From positions 473,553 through 537,552 of the forward strand of contig NZ_VUYU01000002.1 of NCBI RefSeq assembly GCF_011682065.1: a stretch of DNA of 64,000 nt. Direction: 5' to 3'. Under the pieces are notes generated by a model. That model did not search any database. It saw only the letters and a list, made by a program, of their open reading frames with translations, and had not been told where the DNA came from. This document shows positions 1-8,126 of this stretch, piece by piece. Source of the DNA: Massilia rubra. Lineage in GTDB: Bacteria > Pseudomonadota > Gammaproteobacteria > Burkholderiales > Burkholderiaceae_D. Position numbers and translations under genes: made by a program. Within the stretch, counting starts at the first letter, position 1, and each line of letters starts with the position of its first letter.

Positions 1-57
1 CACGGCCAGCGCCTGGGCGGCGGCGAGGCGCTCTTGTTCCAGTGTGGCGTCAGCCAT
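1..57 (-). CDS. 5' end of an unidentified gene (partial)
   Basis: Only the first 19 codons are inside the window (MADATLEQERLAAAQALAV). The ATG overlaps the stop of the upstream antiporter gene by eight bases (ATGGCTGA), so the two are probably translationally coupled. The visible part is too short to identify; it looks like an amphipathic helix. Confidence 0.55.
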   Translation of the reverse strand, partial: MADATLEQERLAAAQALAV

Positions 58-1264
58 GTTCGTCTCCTTCGTGGGTTTCGTCGGCCAGTTTCAGTCCCCA
101 CCAGGTCAGGCCGGGGCCGGCCAGCACGTTCAGGGCCAGCAAGGCCGCCATGATGCCGGCCGCGGTGTCGCTCATGTACGAGGCGCCGGTCAGCGAATTG
201 TCGACCACGAGCGAGCCGAAACTGACCAGCGAGCACAGCGACAGCGCGATGGCATGCTTCTTGTCGCCGCTCCAGGCCTTGCTCGGCATCAGTGCCAGCC
301 GGGTCAGGCCGATGCGCAGCGCGAACACCAGCAGCGCGGCCAGCAAGGGCATCAGCTGGAACAGTTGCTGGACCTGGACCAGCGCGGCCGACATCATGAA
401 CAGCAGCGCATAGCCGATATCCTGGGCAGTCTTGACCTGCGCCTGGAACACATTGTCGCGCGTTTCGACGTTCCGTAGCAGCAGACCCATCAGCAGCAGC
501 GACAGCAGCGCGCTGGCCGAGGTGACCGAGCACAGGCCCAGGTCCATCATCAGCGCCGCCAGCAGGATACCGGGACGCAGGCCGGCCTGCGCTTTCGCCA
601 CGCGCGTGGCTGCCGCATACAAGCCATAGCAGACAAGCGCAATGCCGGCGCCCATCGCCAGCTGGGTGGCCTGGCGCAGCAGTTCGCCCGAAAAGCCGAA
701 TTCGGCATTGATATCATGGCTGCGCAACCAGGCCAGCGAACCGGCCAGGGCCAGCAGCGCGAGCAGGTTGCTGATGCCGACCGTGTTGGCGGCGGCGTAG
801 GTGGCCACCCCGCTGGCGTTCGAGTCCGACACCATCGACGTAAACACCACCGGGTTGACGGCGATCAGGATGGCGGCGATGAAGGCCGCTTCGGCCCAGC
901 CGAGGCCGAAGGCGAGCAGCAGCGCCCACGCGCCCAGGCCGCGCAGCACGCAGCCGAGCACCAGCGCGCCGCCCTGGCGCCCGCTGCGCCACAGCCACGC
1001 CAGGTCCATCTTGCGCCCGACTTCGAACAGGACCAGCGCCGAGGCCGCATTGAACAGTTCCTGGAACTGGGTCAGCAGCGCCGCATCGACCAGGCCCAGT
1101 CCGCTGACGCCGAGCACCAGGCCGGCGATGACCGCGCCGTACAGCTTGGGCCAGCCGCGCGCCTGCAGCAGGACCCCGAGGACCTGGGACAGCAGCAAGC
1201 CGGCGCCGACCACGGCCAGCGGCGAGAGCAGCCACAGGGGAAGTGTCGCGACGTCCTCATTCAT
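50..1264 (-). CDS. Cation:proton antiporter-like membrane protein (CPA family)
   Basis: A 404-residue integral membrane protein with about 11-12 hydrophobic segments and almost no soluble part. The layout, with a glycine-rich helix near residues 40-55 (AVIAGLVLGVSGLGLVDAAL) and repeated glycine/alanine helices, matches the membrane core of the Kef/CPA2 monovalent cation:proton antiporters. No RCK/TrkA regulatory domain follows, so it is a core-only version. It overlaps the secreted-protein gene upstream by 8 bases and the next gene downstream by 8 bases, so all three are likely one operon. Family assignment is from architecture; the transported ion is unknown. Confidence 0.6.
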   Translation of the reverse strand: MNEDVATLPLWLLSPLAVVGAGLLLSQVLGVLLQARGWPKLYGAVIAGLVLGVSGLGLVDAALLTQFQELFNAASALVLFEVGRKMDLAWLWRSGRQGGALVLGCVLRGLGAWALLLAFGLGWAEAAFIAAILIAVNPVVFTSMVSDSNASGVATYAAANTVGISNLLALLALAGSLAWLRSHDINAEFGFSGELLRQATQLAMGAGIALVCYGLYAAATRVAKAQAGLRPGILLAALMMDLGLCSVTSASALLSLLLMGLLLRNVETRDNVFQAQVKTAQDIGYALLFMMSAALVQVQQLFQLMPLLAALLVFALRIGLTRLALMPSKAWSGDKKHAIALSLCSLVSFGSLVVDNSLTGASYMSDTAAGIMAALLALNVLAGPGLTWWGLKLADETHEGDEHG

Positions 1265-2339
1265 GTTCGGCCGCCCAGCGCGCGGCCAGCGCCGTCAATT
1301 CGTTGTGCAGCACCTGTTCGGCGCGCGCGGCGCCCTGCGCGCCGGCCGGCGGCACGGTGGTGATGCGCAGGCGCACCAGCGGACCGCCGCCCCTGGTCGG
1401 TATCCACAGCTGCCCCTTGAGCGTGGCGTTTTCGATCCACACGGCGAGGAACTTGGCGCCGCCGCGCGCGTGCGGCGCCTTCGGCACCAGGCTGAACGGC
1501 GTGAGCCAGGTCGCCTTGGGATAGCGCCGCGCCAGTTGCAATTGCATGGCGGCGCGCTGTTCCATGCGGCTGTCGTCGGCCGCGTACGGCAGTTGCATCA
1601 GTTGCTGTCCCAGTCCCAGGGCATCGACAGTCAGGCACAGCCGTTCTGCCTGCCACTGCCAGGTGCGCTCGCCGATCTCGCCGGTGCGCTGCGCCAGGTG
1701 CGCTTCGAGCACGCTGTGCAGCATGCGCTCCTCGATCGGCCCCGGGGGCGCTTCGGCGGGCGCACGCCATCGGGCGGCGCCCGCCGCCAGCAATGCCCAG
1801 CGCTGCTCCTGCCAGCGCCGGGTGGCGGCGCGCTCGGACGGATCCCAGCGCCATTCGGTCACGCTCCATCGGCCGTCGTCCAGGCGGCGCAGGGCGACGA
1901 TGCGCTTTTGCGCGCCCTGCCCGCCGATGACGGCCTGGCTGTTCCAGGCACGGCGCCAGGCCGGCGCGGCGCTGCCGGGCGCTGCCACGGAGGCGCGCGC
2001 CCAGGCCCACCAATGCGCTTGCGCGCTGACGCAAGCGCCCGGCGCGACGCCGCCCTGCCCGCTCCAGCGGCGCATGCGCAAGCGGTTCTGCCAGGCGCAC
2101 TCGGCCACGCCGCCGGCCAGGCCCGGACCCGGCGCCGACGTGGCCGGCTGGTCGGCGCAGGTCCAGGGCCGCTGCTGCGCAAGCAGGCGCAGCTGGGTGC
2201 CGACGTCGGCCGCGTCGGCCTTGCGTGACGCCGCCGCGCCGCTGGCGATGCCGGGCAAGGCGACGCCAAGGGCGATGACGAGGGCGGGCAGGATGCGAGG
2301 AAAAAATGCCCTGTTGCCAGCGCGGAATTGTTGGGACAA
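1257..2339 (-). CDS. Secreted protein of unknown function
   Basis: A 360-residue protein with an N-terminal signal peptide: basic start, hydrophobic stretch at about residues 17-32, then an Ala-rich cleavage region. The start appears to be TTG, because AGGAG lies 6-7 bases upstream and no in-frame ATG precedes it. The mature part is rich in Trp, Arg and Ala and has four cysteines that could form disulfides. I do not recognise a domain. It is first in the operon and overlaps the antiporter gene, which suggests a periplasmic role linked to that transporter. Confidence 0.6.
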   Translation of the reverse strand: MSQQFRAGNRAFFPRILPALVIALGVALPGIASGAAASRKADAADVGTQLRLLAQQRPWTCADQPATSAPGPGLAGGVAECAWQNRLRMRRWSGQGGVAPGACVSAQAHWWAWARASVAAPGSAAPAWRRAWNSQAVIGGQGAQKRIVALRRLDDGRWSVTEWRWDPSERAATRRWQEQRWALLAAGAARWRAPAEAPPGPIEERMLHSVLEAHLAQRTGEIGERTWQWQAERLCLTVDALGLGQQLMQLPYAADDSRMEQRAAMQLQLARRYPKATWLTPFSLVPKAPHARGGAKFLAVWIENATLKGQLWIPTRGGGPLVRLRITTVPPAGAQGAARAEQVLHNELTALAARWAAEHE

Positions 2340-2416
2340 TGGGCTCTCCTGCGGTGATGGGCGTGTTGGCGCGCAGCGTCCTGGTGGATGGCGGCACGGC
2401 CATGGTAGAGCGACAC

Positions 2417-2438
2417 ACTTAGCGAATACTTAGCGATT
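2417..2438. promoter_or_regulatory. Tandem 11-bp direct repeats
   Basis: ACTTAGCGAAT is followed directly by ACTTAGCGATT: two abutting 11-bp copies with one mismatch. Head-to-tail half-sites at one helical turn are the usual binding pattern of OmpR/PhoB-type response regulators. The repeats lie about 80-100 bp upstream of the TTG start of the secreted-protein gene and could control that operon. The regulator is unknown. Confidence 0.45.
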
Positions 2439-2574
2439 CGCGAATGCGCGCGCAGCATGCAAATATGCCACTTTTCAAGGAAAAACGCCTGTCCGGCTGC
2501 GCATGATCACGATAGAATCAGCGCCCCATGACTCGTACCGGCGGCAATTTGTACCGTACCGACACCCTGCATCA

Positions 2575-2919
2575 ATGGCCAAAACAACGATTCCTCTTTC
2601 GGTACGCCACCTCATTCTGACCAGCATTCCTTCAGTGCCACATCTGGAAGCGCTGATGCTGTTGCGCGCCAGTGCGCCTGCGCCCTGGTCGGCGCCCGCG
2701 CTCGCGCAGCGGCTGTATGTGACGCCCGCCGCCGCCGGAGCGGTGCTGGAATACCTGCGCCAGGCCGGCATGCTCGACGCCGAGGGTGACGCCACGGCGC
2801 CGGATTACCGGCTGCGCGCGCAGGACGCCAAGCTGCTAGCGGCGCTGGCGCAGCTGTATTCGACCCACCTGGTGGAAATCACCCGCCTCATCCACGACAG
2901 GCCAGACGGCGCGAGGTAG
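2575..2919 (+). CDS. Small winged-helix-like protein, unknown role
   Basis: A 114-residue protein from the ATG at 2575. An in-frame ATG at 2503 would give 138 residues, but a -10-like GATAGAAT lies after that codon and the extra residues look non-coding, so I prefer the later start. The segment APALAQRLYVTPAAAGAVLEYL followed by a Gly-containing turn reads like a helix-turn-helix or winged-helix core, so a small DNA-binding protein is possible. It ends six bases before the Old Yellow Enzyme stub, which lies on the other strand. Confidence 0.5.
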   Translation: MAKTTIPLSVRHLILTSIPSVPHLEALMLLRASAPAPWSAPALAQRLYVTPAAAGAVLEYLRQAGMLDAEGDATAPDYRLRAQDAKLLAALAQLYSTHLVEITRLIHDRPDGAR

Positions 2920-2924
2920 GCTCT

Positions 2925-3023
2925 GTTTGGCGTGTTGCCGATGGCGCGGTTGCGCGTGGCCGGGGCCATCACCGCGCGGTTGGCGAGTGCGGTGGCGCGC
3001 AGGGAGAATGCGTCGAATAACAT
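2925..3023 (-). pseudogene. N-terminal stub of an Old Yellow Enzyme / alkene reductase
   Basis: Read on the minus strand, 33 codons match the canonical start of NemA/OYE-family flavin reductases: an LFD opening, the ALANRAVMAPATR FMN-binding strand and turn, then RAIGNTPN. Homology stops abruptly at GNTPN and the remaining roughly 330 residues are absent. It lies downstream of two SDR genes and a TetR gene on the same strand, a common partnership for electrophile-responsive reductases. It is therefore the last gene of that operon after a large deletion. Confidence 0.7.
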
Positions 3024-3062
3024 GTCAGGGTTCCTTGATGGTGCGTCACTTGATCGGATGGG

Positions 3063-3611
3063 TCAGGCCGCCAGCAGTCGCGGCGCAACCTGGCCGGTTT
3101 GCGCGGCGGCGACCAAGGCCGAGCGGGCCGCGTCGAACTGCGCGACCAATGCGCTATCGTCCACGGACGGCATGGTCATGCCTTCGCCGCGGTCGAGCGC
3201 GACCAGGGCGGCGTCGACCATGTGCCCGGTCAGCATGACCGCTTCGGGCGCCAGGGCCGACAGCGGCACGCCGGACTGGTCCCGGATGTCGGTGGCGGTT
3301 GACGCCGGCAGCACGACCTGGACCGTGACGCCGGTGCCGGCCAGTTCGTCCCGCAAGCCTTCGCTGAAAGCGAGCACGAAGGCCTTGGTGCCGCTGTAGA
3401 CCGCGCTGAAGGCCAGCGATTTGAGCGCTAGGACCGAGGCCACGTTGACGATGACACCCGCGTTGCGCGCTTTCATGCCGGGCAGGACGGCGTGCGCCAG
3501 GGGCGTCAGCGCGGTGATATTGAGCGCAATCTGGGACAGCGAATCGTGCAGCGCGCCGATGCCGGAGGAGGCGCCGGTGACGAGGGCAATTTTCCGGGAA
3601 ATCGTGCTCAT
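3063..3611 (-). pseudogene. Short-chain dehydrogenase with large internal deletion
   Basis: 182 residues against about 255-260 for the family. The NAD(P)-binding TGASSGIG motif is present near residues 12-19, but the sequence then jumps to HDSLSQIALNITALTP, a segment that normally follows about 70 residues later. The lost part includes strands beta-2 to beta-4 and the NNAG motif. The catalytic YSGTK and the C-terminal half are intact and the frame is open. The start at 3611 is chosen because AAGGA lies 7 bases upstream. The protein is unlikely to fold as a normal SDR. The junction shares GCGCCTCCTCCGGCAT with the next SDR gene, which hints at homology-driven deletion. Confidence 0.7.
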
Positions 3612-3662
3612 GTTCATATCCTTGGAGTGAAGTCGTGACAGTGCGTTGTTACAGTCAAGCGC

Positions 3663-4455
3663 TTAAACCAGTTGCAAGTCCTTGCGCATGCCGGCGTCGA
3701 GCAAGCCGGCCGGGGCGAAGGTGCGCAGCAGGCGCAGGCGCGCCGCCAAGCCGCCGGCGGTATAGCGCAGTTTTGGGCGCGCAACGGTGGCCGCCTTGAG
3801 GACCGTCTCGGCCACCACTTGCGGGCCTTCGGCGCTGGCCATGATGTCCTGGATCCGGCGCACGACCGCGGTGCGCACGGCGTGGTAGGCGTCGAGCTTG
3901 GCGTCCGGCTCCATCAAATTGGCGTCGAACGTGGTCTTGGTGTATGCCGGTTCGATCACCACCGATCGAATGCCCCAGTTGCGCAGTTCATGGTCGAGCG
4001 ACTCGGAGTAGCCCTCGATGGCGTGCTTGCTGGCGGCATACAGCGCGCCATACGGCATCGGCAAAAAGCCGAGCACCGAGCCGATGTGGACGATGCGCCC
4101 TCCTCCCTGCGCCCGCATGTGCGGCAGCACGGCGCGCGTCATGCGCACCGCGCCGAAGAAATTGGTGTCGAACACGGCCTGGGCCTGGGTGATCGAGCTT
4201 TCTTCGGCGCCGGCCGCGGCCACGCCGAAGCCGGCGTTATTGACCAGCAGGTCGATCCGTCCCTCGATCCGCATGACGGTTTCGACGGCGGCCGCCACCG
4301 AAGCGTCGCTGGTCACGTCCAGGGCCAGCATCTGGAAGCCGGCGCTGGCGCCGGCTGGTGCCGTACACTTTCCAGCCGGCTTGCGCCAGTCGCGCCGCCG
4401 TTACCTCGCCAATGCCGGAGGAGGCGCCGGTGACCAGTGCGATCTTGCTATTCAT
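3663..4455 (-). pseudogene. Short-chain dehydrogenase/reductase split by a frameshift
   Basis: The first 35 or so codons (from the ATG at 4455 after AAAGGA) encode a TGASSGIG Rossmann start through GWKVYGTSRR. The reading frame then shifts at about 4340-4356, a GC-rich CCGGC repeat. The remainder (from FQMLALDVTSDAS) carries NNAGFG and YAASKHAIEGYSESLDHEL, a classical SDR with oxidoreductase motifs. One base-level indel restores about 264 residues. Either the gene is broken or the repeat was misread. The palindrome at 4507-4524 lies about 52 bases upstream, so this is the first gene controlled by the adjacent TetR regulator. Confidence 0.75.
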
Positions 4456-4506
4456 GGTGTTTCCTTTCAAATACGCCGACAGGAGGCAAGCTCGGCAAGC
4501 GCCTGA

Positions 4507-4524
4507 ATATGATGATCATCATAT
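4507..4524. promoter_or_regulatory. Perfect 18-bp palindrome, likely TetR operator
   Basis: ATATGATGATCATCATAT is a perfect palindrome between the tetR terminator and the SDR gene. A close copy (ATGATGATCGTCAT on the minus strand, one mismatched pair) overlaps the tetR start codon at 5154-5167. The pair suggests that the TetR protein represses both itself and the SDR genes. Confidence 0.7.
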
Positions 4525-4532
4525 ATAGGGTC

Positions 4533-4556
4533 AAAAAAAAGCCCGGACGCGGGCCT
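4533..4556 (-). terminator. Rho-independent terminator of the tetR gene
   Basis: On the minus strand, just after the tetR stop, GCCCG-CGTC-CGGGC forms a hairpin followed by eight T residues. It separates tetR from the SDR genes, which therefore need their own promoter near the palindrome. Confidence 0.75.
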
Positions 4557-4558
4557 GC

Positions 4559-5155
4559 TCAGTCCGCATCCGGGGAAAATTGTTTCATGGTGGCCGCACA
4601 CAAGGCCGCCGACAGCTTGGGGTCGTCCACCGCGCGCGCCAGCATGGTGGTGCCGATCAGGGCGCAGACCATGGCCAGCGCCTGCTCGTGCGCGCGCGGC
4701 TGGCCCCAGTCGGGCATCTGGCGGGCGAACAGGTCGATCACTTCCTTGATGCGCAAGGTGGCGGCGCGCCGCACCTCGGGCGCCTGGCGCGGCATTTCGG
4801 AGCCCAGCGCGCACACCGGGCAGCCGTTCTCGATGGAGGCAATATGCTGCGGCGACAAATACGCATCCATCAGCGCCTGCAAGGCTTGCCCCTGGGGCGC
4901 CTCGGCGGCGATGCGCGCCACCAAGGCCACCGAGTCGGCGCCGGCGCGGTCGCCCGCCTCGGCCAGCAAGGCGTCGCGCGAGTCGAAGTGGGCATAGAAG
5001 CCGCCATGGGTCAGGCCGGCCTCTTTCATGATGTCGGCCACGCCGGTGCCGTCGTAGCCGCTGCGGCGGATGGCGCGCGAGGCTACCTCCACGATGCGTT
5101 CGTGGGTGGCCTCCTTGCGGCTGACGGCGGGACTCTTGGCGGGTTTCGATTTCAT
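4559..5155 (-). CDS. TetR-family transcriptional regulator
   Basis: About 198 residues. The N-terminal helix-turn-helix (residues about 15-60) contains ATHERIVEVASRAIRRSGYDG and GVADIMKEAGLTHGGFYAHF, the signature of TetR regulators of the AcrR type. The C-terminal half is helical and ligand-binding, with a CPVC pair near residue 105 that could be redox- or electrophile-sensitive. The start at 5155 is preferred over 5167 because the upstream ATGs fall inside the probable operator. Neighbours are two SDR genes and an Old Yellow Enzyme stub, typical targets of electrophile-sensing TetR proteins. Autoregulation is inferred from the operator copy at its start. Confidence 0.9.
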   Translation of the reverse strand: MKSKPAKSPAVSRKEATHERIVEVASRAIRRSGYDGTGVADIMKEAGLTHGGFYAHFDSRDALLAEAGDRAGADSVALVARIAAEAPQGQALQALMDAYLSPQHIASIENGCPVCALGSEMPRQAPEVRRAATLRIKEVIDLFARQMPDWGQPRAHEQALAMVCALIGTTMLARAVDDPKLSAALCAATMKQFSPDAD

Positions 5156-5208
5156 GACGATCATCATATATCATTTTGAATCGGGATGCACGCCGGCGCG
5201 TTAACTTT

Positions 5209-6372
5209 TTACGGGCCGCCCCTGCCGATCACCGAGGCGATGATTTCGTCGTGCCGCTCGTTATCGGTCTTGTGCAGGTAGGCCGCCGTGGTGGCGATGT
5301 TGGCGTGCCCGGCCGTGTCCTGCAGGGTTTTCAGCTGCACGCCATTGTTGGCGTGGTTGGTCAGCATGCTGTGACGCAGCCAGTGCGGCGAGGCCTGGCG
5401 CAGCACGGCGGCCGTTTCGGTATCGCCCTGGCCGGCCGCGGCGAAAGCGGCCGCCGCGAACACGGCTTTGAGCGCCTGGGCGGCGGCTTCGTCGGTGATG
5501 CGCGCGAGCGAATGGTTGCGACTCGACAGCACCAAGGGCGTGCGGTCGGTGCGCGAGGTCTGCGGCAGCAGGCCGAAGGCCTGGCGGTAGTCGCGCAAGG
5601 CGGCCAGCATTTCCGGCGGCACCGGCAGGCGGCGCGGCTTGTTGCCTTTGCCAATCACGTCAAGCCACCAGCGGCCGTTGCCCTCGGTATAGATCGCCCC
5701 CATGTTGGCGCTGACAATTTCGTTCAGGCGCGCGCCGGTGTGGGTGAACGCCACCAGCAAAAAGCGGTCGCGCGCGCGCCGCCGCAGTGCCGACGGCGTC
5801 TCGGCGGCGCGCGCCGAGACCGTGGCGAGCGCCAACCCGATGGCGTGCGGGGTCAGGTAGCGCGTGATGCGACTGGCCACCGGCGCCCGCACGTTTTTGA
5901 CGAGGCGCGCCGGATTGCGCCGCATGTAGCCGGTCTGTTCGGCAAAGGCCAGCAAACCCTTGACGGCGATCATCGCCTGGCGCCGGCTGGCGTCCGACAG
6001 CGGCCCCGTGAACGGGCGGTAGCGCGGATCGGTGCGCGGCCACTTGGTGGTGGCGACCCAGTCGGGCGGCGGGTTCTTGAGGAATTCCTTGTACAGGTTC
6101 AGGTCGGCCACGCTGAGCTGGTGGAACGACCTGCCCGCTTCCTCGCGGCACCAGGTGAGAAAACGGAACAGTTCCTTTTGCGTATTGGCGATCGATTTTT
6201 CGCTCAGTTCGCCATGCGCGATGAACTCGCGGGCGATTTCGCTGTCGGTGCTGGCGTTCGTGATGGCGTCGTCGGCCACGTGGAAAATGCCGATGTCCGG
6301 GCGCTTGGTGTCGCTGGGAACGGGACCGCTGCGGGCTACCGGTTCCAGGTTGATCGGCGTAAATTTATGCAT
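5209..6372 (-). CDS. Tyrosine recombinase / phage-type integrase
   Basis: 387 residues. The N-terminal SAM-like core-binding domain spans roughly 45-150 and the catalytic domain 175-385. The active-site set is visible: Arg in HTGARLNE, Lys in GKGNKPRR, His/Arg in PHWLRHS, His in GHANIA and the tyrosine in TAAYLHK. This is a XerC/D-like enzyme, complete by length. The gene is isolated, with no excisionase or phage genes nearby. A LexA-type SOS box lies 16-36 bases upstream of the ATG, so it is probably induced by DNA damage. Its substrate site is unknown. Confidence 0.9.
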   Translation of the reverse strand: MHKFTPINLEPVARSGPVPSDTKRPDIGIFHVADDAITNASTDSEIAREFIAHGELSEKSIANTQKELFRFLTWCREEAGRSFHQLSVADLNLYKEFLKNPPPDWVATTKWPRTDPRYRPFTGPLSDASRRQAMIAVKGLLAFAEQTGYMRRNPARLVKNVRAPVASRITRYLTPHAIGLALATVSARAAETPSALRRRARDRFLLVAFTHTGARLNEIVSANMGAIYTEGNGRWWLDVIGKGNKPRRLPVPPEMLAALRDYRQAFGLLPQTSRTDRTPLVLSSRNHSLARITDEAAAQALKAVFAAAAFAAAGQGDTETAAVLRQASPHWLRHSMLTNHANNGVQLKTLQDTAGHANIATTAAYLHKTDNERHDEIIASVIGRGGP

Positions 6373-6386
6373 GCGGGAAGCCCGGA

Positions 6387-6408
6387 ATACTGTGTTAACG
6401 TACAGTAT
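6387..6408. promoter_or_regulatory. LexA/SOS box upstream of the recombinase gene
   Basis: ATACTGT-N8-ACAGTAT matches the CTGT-N8-ACAG LexA consensus with perfect 7-bp arms. The spacer contains GTTAAC. It is placed 15 bases before the recombinase start codon, where a bound repressor would block transcription. Confidence 0.75.
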
Positions 6409-6597
6409 AGCAGTTCGATCATCGCGCTGTTGCCGAGGTTCTCATCGAAGTGCCGACGGTTTTGGCCGTGTGCGTGGAATAGTCGGAAAAAACGTTGTCT
6501 TTTCACTACAAGAAGCGCTTGATGTACTTGTCAGCTAATACATGACAGGTGGAGGATGTTCCTTCCAGTCAGACGCCAAGCCACCCACGATCCCTGA

Positions 6598-7043
6598 ATG
6601 ACAAACCAAGTGAAGCGCGAACTCACCTTTCGCGAGCAAGAGATTCTGTTGTTAATCGGGCGCAGTTTCAATTCCAGATCCATCGCAGTCATGCTGGGCA
6701 TTGCGTATTTCACGGTCAGGAAGCATCGGTCCAATATCCTCGTCAAACTCGACCTCCATGGCGCGGGGCGGATCGCCTGTTACGCGGCGGTAGCGGCAGG
6801 CGGTGCGCCGGACTCGAATTTTGCGCAGCATGGGCCACCTTAAGCAGGCGCCAGATCGACGTTGCGCTGAAGGTGTCCGCCGGGCTGACAAGCAAGCAAA
6901 TCGCGCGCTTGCTGTTGGTCAGCTACCAAACCGTCGCAAAGCACCGCCAAGCCATCTTCAGGTTATTGGGAGTGCACTCGGTGGCCGAACTGGCCTTGGG
7001 CATCGCCGCAGCGGGACTTGGCGATACCCTATCGGAGTTATAG
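6598..7043 (+). pseudogene. Tandem LuxR-type helix-turn-helix protein, frameshifted
   Basis: Two LuxR/GerE helix-turn-helix domains follow one another in different frames. The first (6619-6800) reads LTFREQEILLLIGRSFN...VRKHRSNILVKL. The second (6835-7020) reads LSRRQIDVALKVSAGLTSKQ...VAKHRQAIFRLLGVHSVAEL. The first frame stops at 6841-6843, inside the join, and a one-base shift near 6810-6835 would fuse them into about 148 residues. No sensor domain is present. It may be a broken gene, a sequencing error, or a site of recoding. Base composition is lower in GC than the surroundings. Confidence 0.6.
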
Positions 7044-7327
7044 GCGCGCTCCGCTGCTCTCTGTAAGGTGGGCTTGTCGGCGGCAATCTTGCCCTCGACT
7101 GTGGTACGGCGAGAACGAATTCGTTAATAAGAATAGCGCATCCCGGAACCCCGGTGGATTCTTTTCAGTGAATTTAGTAGGTGTGCAGGAATTATTGTGA
7201 TTTACAGCGAACGGAAGCGGATGCTTGCAAGGCGCCGCTTATGGAAGCTGGAAATTACGAGAACTTATACGCGCTTACTTGGTAATCGATGTGCCTCATG
7301 ATTGATACCATTTACCAGGAGAATGCC

Positions 7328-8002
7328 GTGAGCTATGTTTTCTCAAGTGTGAGACCACCGCTGTTGCGCGATTACCCCGCTATTCTCAGCGTCCCGACAG
7401 TATTGCTGAAGGGCCAGACGTACACCGCGACCGATCAGCCAAATTCACCGACTGTCTACAACGACAGCCAGCACGATCACTGGCAGACCTATAACTCGTT
7501 CATCATCACCCGGTATCAGGTCTGGCGCTTGAATACGCCGCCGTACCATGCCGCGTCAAACGGTTCCCACTCGCATTCGGTCACCAGCGGGTATGACCAG
7601 AGCAAGATGACGAAGTTCGTGCAAACAATCTCTGTGACTGCCGGCGCTGCCGGATTCGGCATGTCGGCGTCGGTGACGGCGAGTCTGGAGCTGACAAGCG
7701 AGGAAACGCAAACCTGGTCAACCTCCACGACTAACGTCACGACATTGGATCTCAAAGCCGGAAACACGTACGACAGTTGGACGCTGTTCGACCACCTGGA
7801 AGTCGAGAGCCAGCAATGGTACCAATACGAGTACAAGGGTGCTTCTCCACCGGGATTTACCAGGAACGGAGATCCGCAAGTGACGGTCGTCGAGATCGCC
7901 ATTCTTAATTACGACGATTCCGTTGCAGACCCCGATGCGCACTGCGTTCCAACGATTCAAGCCGTGCTGGCGCATACCCGTGGCGTCCTCCACCCCGCAT
8001 GA
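7328..8002 (+). CDS. Beta-rich protein of unknown function, possible pore-former type
   Basis: 224 residues from a GTG start with AGGAG six bases upstream, a much better start than the ATG further up. There is no classical signal peptide. The central part (about residues 85-160) alternates small polar residues (ASVTASLELTSEETQTWSTST, then NVTTLDLKAGNTY), which resembles the amphipathic hairpin region of aerolysin/ETX-MTX2-type beta pore-formers. I cannot confirm this without structure prediction. The GC content is clearly below that of the neighbours, suggesting transfer. A GH24 lysozyme gene follows in the same direction after a strong hairpin. Confidence 0.55.
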   Translation: MSYVFSSVRPPLLRDYPAILSVPTVLLKGQTYTATDQPNSPTVYNDSQHDHWQTYNSFIITRYQVWRLNTPPYHAASNGSHSHSVTSGYDQSKMTKFVQTISVTAGAAGFGMSASVTASLELTSEETQTWSTSTTNVTTLDLKAGNTYDSWTLFDHLEVESQQWYQYEYKGASPPGFTRNGDPQVTVVEIAILNYDDSVADPDAHCVPTIQAVLAHTRGVLHPA

Positions 8003-8037
8003 GGCAAAATTGACCACGATACGATACGATGCGTGGT

Positions 8038-8071
8038 GCGGAGATGCTCGCCCGAACAGGGGCATCTCCGC
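8038..8071 (+). terminator. Strong hairpin after the beta-rich gene
   Basis: GCGGAGATGC and GCATCTCCGC form perfect 10-bp arms around a 14-base loop, followed by TTAAAT. It lies between the unknown gene and the lysozyme gene and could be a weak terminator. Confidence 0.5.
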
Positions 8072-8126
8072 TTAAATCCCGTTACCGCTGTTTGACCTGG
8101 CATTCCACACCACATGGGAGAAATAT

